Of a stretch of DNA of 9,576 nt, positions 1 to 7,462 are shown in pieces (within the stretch, counting starts at the first letter, position 1; each line of letters begins with the position of its first letter). Location: NCBI GenBank assembly GCA_027030295.1, contig JALVFB010000216.1:1-9576 (forward strand), in the 5' to 3' direction. The notes beneath the pieces were generated by a model. The model saw nothing but the letters and a program-made list of their open reading frames with translations, made no database searches and was not told the DNA's origin. The DNA comes from Hyphomicrobiales bacterium. Its GTDB lineage: Bacteria > Pseudomonadota > Alphaproteobacteria > Rhizobiales > Aestuariivirgaceae. The position numbers and the translations under genes were made by a program.

Positions 1-676
1 AATGCTTCGGGTGGCGGATGCCGGCGCGCCAGGGGCGGTCGCCATGGCGGCCGATGACGTTCAGGTCGCCGCCGGCGTTGACGATGGCGTTCCTTATGCC
101 GTGGCGCTTCAGGATCTTCATGGCCCTGTCCACCGCCTCGCCCTTGGCGAAGCCGCCGAAATCCAGCGCCACGGCGGGGTTGGCGCTCGACACCACGTCG
201 CCCCGGATGACCACGTCCCTCATGGAGGGATGCATGGCGGCAACTCGCCTGATCTTCTCCAGCGGCGGACGGGTTCCCTTCGGCGGCTCGTCGGCGTGAA
301 ACCCCCAAAGCTCCAGAATGCGACCGATGGCGGGGTTGAACAGGCCGTCGGACATCTCCTCGTAACGTTTCGCCTGGCGGATGAGCGGCAGCAGGAAGGG
401 CGAAACCTTCATGGCGCGGCCTTGCGCGAAGGCGGCGTTGAGGCGGCTCAGCTCCCCGGGCTTCCAGGCATGCCAGTCGCGATGCATGCGGGCGAAGGCG
501 GCGCGAATTTCACCGACGGCGGCGCTGGCGGTTGCCTCGTCCGCATCGCGGATGGTGACCTCCACCACCGTGCCGAAGACGTTGAAGATATCCTTGCGGG
601 TTTCGCCGCCCCCTGCCCCGCAGGCGGCCAGCGCCAGCAGCAGGAGGAGGAAGGGGATTTTCAGCGTATTTCGCAT
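1..676 (-). CDS. apbE: FAD:protein FMN transferase, ApbE family lipoprotein (partial, C-terminus off the left edge)
   Basis: ApbE enzymes use FAD to attach FMN covalently to Thr/Ser of extracytoplasmic electron-transfer proteins. I translated the minus strand from ATG at 676-674; the frame stays open to base 1, giving 225 residues without a stop. Residues 1-19 are a lipoprotein signal: MRNTLK, a run of leucines, then lipobox L-A-A-C with Cys19 as the lipidated residue. Family blocks follow in order: SDGLFNPAIG (about 109-118) with a WGF shortly after (124-126), LDFGGFAKGEAVDRA (171-185) and NAGGDL (200-205). The C-terminal part, with the remaining metal-binding residues, lies outside the window. 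No in-frame ATG was found for several codons upstream and the Shine-Dalgarno is weak, so the start rests on the lipoprotein signal. It is divergent from rpoH, with 279 bp between the starts. The flavinylated target is not visible here. Family assignment is confident; the substrate is unknown. Confidence 0.9.
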   Translation of the reverse strand, partial: MRNTLKIPFLLLLLALAACGAGGGETRKDIFNVFGTVVEVTIRDADEATASAAVGEIRAAFARMHRDWHAWKPGELSRLNAAFAQGRAMKVSPFLLPLIRQAKRYEEMSDGLFNPAIGRILELWGFHADEPPKGTRPPLEKIRRVAAMHPSMRDVVIRGDVVSSANPAVALDFGGFAKGEAVDRAMKILKRHGIRNAIVNAGGDLNVIGRHGDRPWRAGIRHPKH

Positions 677-785
677 TCCATCGCATGCATCTGGCGTAAT
701 CACGGGCTTCCGGATGCAGGATATTGACTTCTTCGGGACTGCGCCAGACACCGGAGGCGGAATCTCGAAAGGCAGGCCCATGCGC

Positions 786-799
786 CCGGTTGCAACCGG
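786..799. promoter_or_regulatory. Perfect 14-bp palindrome upstream of the rpoH promoter (possible operator)
   Basis: CCGGTTGCAACCGG is identical to its own reverse complement and ends 9 bp before the -35 hexamer of the rpoH promoter. A dimeric regulator could bind here. The position suits an activator, or a regulator of the divergent apbE gene. I do not recognise the site as that of a known regulator. Confidence 0.35.
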
Positions 800-808
800 A
801 TCGATGCA

Positions 809-836
809 TTGCCGTTTATTCCAGCGCCTTTATAAT
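809..836 (+). promoter_or_regulatory. Sigma70-type promoter for rpoH
   Basis: A -35 element TTGCCG (809-814) is followed by a 16-bp spacer and a perfect -10 TATAAT (831-836). Transcription would start near 843, leaving a 5' leader of about 113 nt before the rpoH ATG. This is the only consensus-quality promoter I see in the divergent region. It points to basal housekeeping transcription of rpoH. Seen by eye, not tested. Confidence 0.6.
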
Positions 837-955
837 GCGCGCACGTTTCCGATTTGTGCGCGAACACGATGGCCATTGCGCCATGTCGTCGAGTATGCGC
901 AAATGTCGTGGGTGCATGCCCGCCCGATTCATAACCACCCATCCGGGAAATTCCG

Positions 956-2026
956 ATGGCCGCCGAAAAGGACAAGCAACAGGACACGACCATCGCGCCG
1001 GTGGACCTGCGCCCCGCGCCGGAATCCGGCGACCAGGACGCCGAAGAAACGGGAAATGCCGGCAGGGAAGGCCACATCACCGCCGAACAGGCACGCGAGC
1101 GCGCCCGCAGTCTGGAGCGGAAAACCGCCGGCAAGGTGGATCTTCCAACGCCGAAAATCACCGGCCAGACCCTGCCCGCGCCCACCGACGAGGGGGGCTT
1201 GAGCGCCTACCTTCAGAAAATCCGCCAGTTTCCCATTCTCTCGGCGGAGGAGGAATACATGCTGGCCAAGCGCTGGCGCGAGCATGCCGACGTGGAGGCG
1301 GCGCACAAGCTCATCACTTCCCACCTGCGCCTGGTGGCGCGCATCGCCATGGGCTACCGCGGCTATGGCCTGCCGATGCCGGAGATCATCTCGGAAGGCA
1401 ACGTCGGGCTGATGCAGGCGGTGAAACGCTTCGAGCCGGACAAGGGCTATCGGCTGGCCACCTACGCCATGTGGTGGATCAAGGCCGCCATTCAGGAATA
1501 CATCCTGCGCTCCTGGTCGCTGGTGAAGATCGGCACCACCGCCGCGCAGAAGAAGCTGTTCTTCAACCTGCGCAAGATGAAGAGCCAGATCAACGCGCTG
1601 GAATCCGGCGACATGAAGCCGGAACAGGTGAAGGAAATCGCCGAGCGCCTGGGCGTGCCGGAAGAGGACGTCATCAACATGAACCGGCGGCTGGCCGGCG
1701 ACGCCTCGCTCAACGCCCCGCTGCGCGCCGACGAGGACAGCGGCGAGTGGCAGGACTGGCTGGTGGACGAGGAGCAGAACCAGGAAGAGGAGCTGGCCGA
1801 GCGCGAGGAGTTCGAAATGCGCATGCGCCTGCTGCGCCAGGCCATGGAGCAGCTCAACGACCGCGAAAGGCGCATTTTCGAGGCCCGCCGCCTGCGCGAA
1901 CCGCCGCTGACGCTGGAAGAACTGTCGAAGGAATTCGGCGTCTCGCGCGAACGCATCCGCCAGATCGAGATGCGCGCCTTCGAGAAAGTGCAAAAGGCCA
2001 TGCGCGAGGCCGTGGCGGGGGGATGA
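956..2026 (+). CDS. rpoH: RNA polymerase sigma factor RpoH (sigma-32 family, heat shock)
   Basis: This is the alternative sigma factor that directs RNA polymerase to chaperone and protease promoters after heat or protein damage. The 356-residue protein shows sigma regions in order: 1.2/2.1 from about 81 (GLSAYLQKIRQFPIL), 2.1-2.2 (SHLRLVARIAMGY, then EIISEGNVGLMQAVKRFEP), 2.3-2.4 (YRLATYAMWWIKAAIQEYILRSW split across 165-187), the RpoH-specific box QKKLFFNLRKMK (198-209), and region 4 with a helix-turn-helix ending [17 protein letters not shown] (330-346). The box separates RpoH from other group sigmas. Residues 1-75 are an extra acidic/polar segment before the usual start of homology; typical alphaproteobacterial RpoH proteins are about 290-300 residues. 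The ATG at 956 has only a modest GGGA at 945-948. A GTG at 1136 would give a protein of usual length, but the extension keeps coding-like codon use with G/C in third positions, so I keep 956. No clear terminator follows the gene. Confidence 0.95.
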   Translation: MAAEKDKQQDTTIAPVDLRPAPESGDQDAEETGNAGREGHITAEQARERARSLERKTAGKVDLPTPKITGQTLPAPTDEGGLSAYLQKIRQFPILSAEEEYMLAKRWREHADVEAAHKLITSHLRLVARIAMGYRGYGLPMPEIISEGNVGLMQAVKRFEPDKGYRLATYAMWWIKAAIQEYILRSWSLVKIGTTAAQKKLFFNLRKMKSQINALESGDMKPEQVKEIAERLGVPEEDVINMNRRLAGDASLNAPLRADEDSGEWQDWLVDEEQNQEEELAEREEFEMRMRLLRQAMEQLNDRERRIFEARRLREPPLTLEELSKEFGVSRERIRQIEMRAFEKVQKAMREAVAGG

Positions 2027-2073
2027 TTTTGCCTTTAACAGACCAGCTGCAAGGATAACTCTGAAACTGCACG

Positions 2074-2119
2074 TTTAGGACGGTTGCAATTGACGATTTT
2101 CCTAAATATAGTGCATTAT
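2074..2119 (+). promoter_or_regulatory. Overlapping promoter candidates for the GGDEF-EAL gene, flanked by an inverted repeat
   Basis: Candidate 1 is TTGCAA (2084-2089), a 17-bp spacer, then TATAGT (2107-2112). Candidate 2 is TTGACG (2090-2095), 18 bp, then CATTAT (2114-2119). Candidate 1 has the better spacing and -10, predicting a start near 2119 and a leader of about 160 nt. The arms TTTAGGA (2074-2080) and TCCTAAA (2100-2106) form a perfect 7-bp inverted repeat that encloses the -35 and touches the -10 of candidate 1, so a bound protein would cover the promoter. The surrounding DNA is far more AT-rich than the genes. Confidence 0.5.
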
Positions 2120-2164
2120 TTTACCACGCCAATTGTGCCTCCAAAGAATTCTTGCCTATTTTCA

Positions 2165-2214
2165 ACCTATCCTGAACGTCATGTTTACGGCTTCTTCAAT
2201 CTCTGTTGATAGGT
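2165..2214 (+). repeat. Inverted repeat in the GGDEF-EAL leader
   Basis: ACCTATC (2165-2171) and GATAGGT (2208-2214) are perfect 7-bp complements separated by 36 nt, inside the predicted untranslated leader. They could close a structured RNA domain or be a chance match. I do not recognise a known riboswitch consensus in the loop. Confidence 0.25.
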
Positions 2215-2260
2215 CTGGATACGGGAAGGGCGCTTGAAACCCGGGCGCGGATGCGGGCGC

Positions 2261-2281
2261 ACGGGAAGGAGCGCTTTGATG
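2261..2281 (+). promoter_or_regulatory. Ribosome binding site that fixes the start of the GGDEF-EAL gene
   Basis: The segment GGGAAGGAG (2263-2271) sits about 7 nt before ATG 2279 and is the strongest Shine-Dalgarno in the window. It decides for ATG 2279 over TTG 2234 upstream in frame and ATG 2336 downstream. A near copy of the same segment lies 40 bp upstream (2221-2237) in front of the TTG. Confidence 0.7.
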
Positions 2282-4321
2282 AATGTTTCACACCCATCCC
2301 GGGAGGCGGCCTGCGATTTTGGTCAGGCGGGAAGCATGGAAGATCATCTGAAGACACGATATGGTTTCTGGCACCTGGTTCTGGCCGCCATGGCTTTCGC
2401 GCTGGTGCTTCTCCTGGCCAACGGTGGCGATTTCACCCGCCAGGGCATCGACCGTGTGGTGCGCCTGGTGGCGCGCGAACAGTTGCAGGACTGGGCGCAG
2501 CAGATCGTGCGTCGGCATCCGGAGGTGATCCGGTCTGTCGGACGCCGCCCCCTGCCGGACGAGGTGGTGGCCGATCTGCGGCGCGAGGCGGAAATGTATG
2601 GCATCGAGGCCTTCCGCCTGCACAGCCGCGCGGAACCACTCGGACATGTGCGCATGTATGCGCGCAATACCTTCAATTCGCCTTACGGCAAACTGGCGAC
2701 GATGGTGATCGTGGCCGGCGCGCAGGGCGCCGTATCGGACACGGATCCCGGGCTGGTGCGGGTGCAGGTGCCGCTGCAGGATGAGCAGGGCAAGGTGCTG
2801 GGGCGCCTCACCGCGGTTGTCAACAAGAATACGCTGCGCCGGGAGTTGGCGGAAGCGTTGCGACATATTTCCTATGCCGCGCTGGCCGCCATCATCATTG
2901 TCCTGCTGTTGTCGCTGTTTCTATACCGCCAGTTGCGCAGCAACGCGGCGGCGCATATCCACTACATGCGCGATTACGACGAGGTGACCGGCCTGCCGAA
3001 CCAGAATGCCTTCGAGCAGCACCTCGACAAACTGTTGTTCGCGGAAAACGACGACAAGGATGGAAGGGACGGCCTGGCCTGCATGGTGTTCGGAGTGGAC
3101 AACCTGGGCCAGGTAACCTGCGCCGAGGGACACGAGGCCACCGGACACGTGCTGCGCACCCTGGCGGGCCGTTTCGCTCGCGTGGTGCACGAAACGGGTG
3201 GCCACATATTCTGTCTGGAGCGCGACGAATTCGCCATCCTTCTGCCGGTTCCCCGCCCGGATCAGAAACAGGTGCTGCGTCTGGGCCAGGCCCTGATGAA
3301 GGAAACCCAACGCCCCGTCTATTGGCGCGGCAAATCCCTTCTCCTGAGCATCTCCATTGGCGTGACCTTCCACCCCACGCCGGCGCAGGAGCGTTCCGAG
3401 ATCTTGCGACAGGCGACCCTCATGCGCGAGGCCGCGCACGAAGCCGGCGGCAACGCCCTGCGCATCTATGACGCGGAGATGGACAAGGAATTCAATGAAA
3501 TAGCGCACCTGGAGCGCCTGCTCCGCAAGGCCGCACGCAACTGCGCACACTACTTCACCCTGCACTTCCAGCCCATCGTGCGGCTGCAGGATGAAACACT
3601 GCATGGCTTCGAGGTGTTGCTGCGCATGGACGACGACGACGGCACGCCCATCTCGCCGGCGGTGTTCATTCCCATCGCGGAGCGGCTGAACCTGATGGAC
3701 GAAATAGGCGCCTACGTGCTCTCCGAAGCGTGCAACATCGCTTCACGCTGGCCGGACAACCTGAAGGTGTCGGTCAATCTCTCGCCGGCGCAGTTCGAAT
3801 CGGGACGCCTGCCCTCCACCGTCTGGAAGGCGCTGGAAACCTCCGGCCTGAAACCGGAACGGCTGGAGCTGGAGGTGACGGAAAGCATCATGATGCAGGA
3901 CTGGAGCAAGGTGCGCGATCAACTGCGCGCGGTGCGCAAGCGCGGCGCCAGCGTGGTGCTGGACGATTTCGGCACCGGCTATTCCTCCATGAGCTATCTG
4001 TGGAAATTCGATTTCGACAAGATCAAGATCGACCGTTCCTTCACCCAGGCCGTATCCACCAGCCACGAGGCGCGCTCCATTCTGCGGGCGCTGGTGGTCA
4101 TGGCGCGCTCGCTGAAGCTGCCGGTGGTGGTGGAAGGCGTGGAAACGCGCGAACAGGCGGTCATCCTGCGCAAGTTCCGCTGCGACTATGGCCAGGGCTG
4201 GCTGTTTGGCAAACCGATGCCCGCGGAAGAACTTTCCGCCACCATCCTGCGCCACTGGCGGCGGCAAAACGACAACGTGACCGACCTTCACGACGCGGCC
4301 CGCGCCAGCGCCGCCCTGTGA
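2279..4321 (+). CDS. Membrane GGDEF-EAL protein, probable cyclic-di-GMP phosphodiesterase
   Basis: This protein probably lowers cyclic-di-GMP, the second messenger that sets the balance between motility and attachment. It has 680 residues. A transmembrane helix (about 30-48) and a second one (about 198-216) enclose a periplasmic sensor segment of about 150 residues that I do not recognise. The GGDEF domain (about 228-400) keeps the RDYDEVTGLPNQNAF start, but its active-site motif reads ERDEF (314-318), so cyclase activity is unlikely; GTP binding with an allosteric role is possible. The EAL domain (about 405-662) has motif EVL (445-447) and the metal and catalytic residues Asn500, Glu532, Asp562-Asp563 (DDFGTGYSS), Lys583, Glu619 and Gln639, all in their expected motifs, so hydrolysis is likely. 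The start follows the strong ribosome site. The gene is monocistronic by layout, convergent with the transglycosylase. Domain calls are firm; the signal sensed is unknown. Confidence 0.93.
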   Translation: MNVSHPSREAACDFGQAGSMEDHLKTRYGFWHLVLAAMAFALVLLLANGGDFTRQGIDRVVRLVAREQLQDWAQQIVRRHPEVIRSVGRRPLPDEVVADLRREAEMYGIEAFRLHSRAEPLGHVRMYARNTFNSPYGKLATMVIVAGAQGAVSDTDPGLVRVQVPLQDEQGKVLGRLTAVVNKNTLRRELAEALRHISYAALAAIIIVLLLSLFLYRQLRSNAAAHIHYMRDYDEVTGLPNQNAFEQHLDKLLFAENDDKDGRDGLACMVFGVDNLGQVTCAEGHEATGHVLRTLAGRFARVVHETGGHIFCLERDEFAILLPVPRPDQKQVLRLGQALMKETQRPVYWRGKSLLLSISIGVTFHPTPAQERSEILRQATLMREAAHEAGGNALRIYDAEMDKEFNEIAHLERLLRKAARNCAHYFTLHFQPIVRLQDETLHGFEVLLRMDDDDGTPISPAVFIPIAERLNLMDEIGAYVLSEACNIASRWPDNLKVSVNLSPAQFESGRLPSTVWKALETSGLKPERLELEVTESIMMQDWSKVRDQLRAVRKRGASVVLDDFGTGYSSMSYLWKFDFDKIKIDRSFTQAVSTSHEARSILRALVVMARSLKLPVVVEGVETREQAVILRKFRCDYGQGWLFGKPMPAEELSATILRHWRRQNDNVTDLHDAARASAAL

Positions 4322-4335
4322 TGCCGCACGAGGCG

Positions 4336-4362
4336 GGCGGACCGGCCAATCACCGGCCCGCC
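4336..4362. terminator. Stem-loop between convergent genes, likely bidirectional terminator
   Basis: GGCGGACCGG (4336-4345) pairs with CCGGCCCGCC (4353-4362) with a single A/C mismatch and a 7-nt loop CCAATCA. It fills the 49-bp gap between the stop of the GGDEF-EAL gene and the stop of the transglycosylase gene. The U-tract is poor (GGTCTTGTT on the plus side), so termination may be inefficient or factor-assisted. An alternative pairing GACCGG/CCGGTC (4340-4345 with 4361-4366) also exists. Confidence 0.5.
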
Positions 4363-4370
4363 GGTCTTGT

Positions 4371-5192
4371 TCAGCGGCACTTGCGCAGCATGTTGGCCAT
4401 CTTGCTGATGGTCTTCTGATAGACCGTGGCCCGGTTCCATTCCTTGATGACCCGGTAGTTCGGCTCGCCCGGATTCCACCCCGCCCCGCGCCGCCAGCCG
4501 TGCGCGCGCAGGAAGTTGGCGGTGGTGGCCAGCACATCCGGCACCGAATGAATGAGGTCGCGGCGTCCGTCGCCGTTGAAGTCCACCGCGTATTGCAGAT
4601 ATTTCGACGCCAGGAATTGCGTCTGACCGATCTCGCCGGCCCACGCCCCCTTCATCTGCCGCGGAGCCATGTCGCCGCGCGCCACGATTTTCAACGCGCT
4701 CATCAGCTCGTTGCGGAAGAAATCCGCGCGCCGGCAGTCATAGGCCAGCGTGGCCAGCGAACGGAACACCGGCATGCGGCCGGAATTGCGCCCATAGCCC
4801 GTTTCCAGCCCCCAGATGGCGGTGATGATCTCGCGCGGCACGCCGAAGCGACGTTCGATGGCGGAAAAGGTGCGATTGTATTTCTTCATCATCCGGCAGC
4901 CCTTGCGAATGAGGGCGTTGTTCACCCTCAGGCGCCAGAATCTGTCGAAGGACAGCTTGAACGAATGCTGATTGCGATCCAGCTTGATGACGTAGTTGCT
5001 GTATCGCACGCCGCCCAACGCATTTTCCACCACCCGCCGCGGAATGCCGCGGGCCACCGCCTGCTGCTTGAAGCGCGCCAGCCATTGCTGAAACCCGGCG
5101 CCCGTGTGGCCGCAGTCGCGCGCCGCCTGTGCCGCATTCGTGCCGGCCGCGAGCATCGCGCCGGCGAGCAGAATCATCCCCGTCTTGCGCAT
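4371..5192 (-). CDS. Secreted lytic murein transglycosylase (MltB/Slt35-like)
   Basis: This enzyme cleaves the MurNAc-GlcNAc bond of peptidoglycan non-hydrolytically, making 1,6-anhydromuropeptides during wall remodelling. The protein is 273 residues. Residues 1-23 form a signal peptide (MRKTGMILLAGAML, cleavage after AQA), with no lipobox, so it is probably a soluble periplasmic form. The catalytic motif is IWGLETGYG with Glu130; the family blocks GEIGQTQFLASKYLQYAVD (186-204) and NGDGRRDL (206-213) follow, and the C-terminus NYRVIKEWNRATVYQKTI (245-262) closes the domain. There is no C-terminal peptidoglycan-binding domain. I chose ATG 5192 over ATG 5285 because it starts directly at the signal peptide and has AAGGGG about 9 nt upstream, while the longer version would place 31 polar residues before the signal. 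It lies 89 bp downstream of rpoD on the same strand, so read-through is possible. Confidence 0.92.
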   Translation of the reverse strand: MRKTGMILLAGAMLAAGTNAAQAARDCGHTGAGFQQWLARFKQQAVARGIPRRVVENALGGVRYSNYVIKLDRNQHSFKLSFDRFWRLRVNNALIRKGCRMMKKYNRTFSAIERRFGVPREIITAIWGLETGYGRNSGRMPVFRSLATLAYDCRRADFFRNELMSALKIVARGDMAPRQMKGAWAGEIGQTQFLASKYLQYAVDFNGDGRRDLIHSVPDVLATTANFLRAHGWRRGAGWNPGEPNYRVIKEWNRATVYQKTISKMANMLRKCR

Positions 5193-5213
5193 ATCGTTCT
5201 TCCCCTTGGCATA

Positions 5214-5232
5214 GCGCGCGCCGTTCGCGCGC
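5214..5232 (-). repeat. All-GC hairpin between rpoD and the transglycosylase gene
   Basis: GCGCGCG (5214-5220) and CGCGCGC (5226-5232) make a perfect 7-bp stem around a 5-nt loop. It lies 50 bp after the rpoD stop and about 20 nt before the transglycosylase start. No U-tract follows it in the minus direction, so it is not a classical terminator. It could shape translation or processing of a joint transcript. Confidence 0.35.
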
Positions 5233-5281
5233 GATTCGCCGTCAACCATACCAGAATTTGCGGCATTTTCAGGGAAACTGG

Positions 5282-7171
<1,890 letters not shown>

Positions 7172-7462
7172 CATCCCGATCCCGCTTGTTGCGCTTTTCA
7201 CATGCCAAAGGCGCATGCCCGCTCTTCGGCGCATGCGCGTGTTTTGGAGGCTGTCCTCTTTCCGGCGCCGATTCGGCCGGTCGTGCCGTCAATTTACGCC
7301 GGAAGGGTTAACCACTCCTTCACCATGAGGTCACGTCGATTTGCCGGATGGTCGCCAGCCGCAAGCGCGTTTTCTCCGCCATCTGCTCTTGCCCGTTCCG
7401 GGGCCGGTTGCGCCGGGTCTGGCCATCTCCAAATGGACTAACGAATGAAAGTCACCTCTTCC
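7172..7462 (-). other. dnaG-rpoD intergenic region (291 bp), no supported gene
   Basis: Between the dnaG stop and the rpoD start I see no convincing coding sequence, terminator or consensus promoter. Two tiny minus-strand frames exist (7331-7426 and 7294-7326), but neither has a well-spaced ribosome site. Points of note are the palindrome GGTTAACC (7307-7314) and a GATTC site (7271-7275) that fits the GANTC methylation motif of alphaproteobacterial CcrM. Such a long gap suggests rpoD also has a promoter of its own, but I cannot place it. Confidence 0.5.

Noticed and set aside
929..1993. A 354-codon minus-strand frame opposite rpoH
   Set aside because: Antisense shadow of rpoH; the composition (Leu, Ala, His, Gln) follows from the GC-rich complement and no family is recognisable.
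724..2058. A 444-codon plus-strand frame overlapping rpoH in another phase
   Set aside because: The translation is Arg/Gly/Ala-rich without recognisable motifs, while the overlapping frame encodes clear RpoH.
4288..4644. Alternative minus-strand frame over the 3' part of the transglycosylase gene, as a possible frameshift
   Set aside because: The main frame covers signal peptide to C-terminus without interruption, so there is no frameshift to explain.
7294..7326. A 10-residue minus-strand peptide frame (MVKEWLTLPA) that could be a leader peptide for rpoD
   Set aside because: No ribosome site precedes it, it lacks the codon runs of attenuation leaders, and no terminator hairpin follows it.
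7331..7426. A 31-codon minus-strand frame between dnaG and rpoD
   Set aside because: GGAG directly abuts the ATG with no spacing, and the Arg/Gly/Trp-rich product looks like random GC-rich translation.
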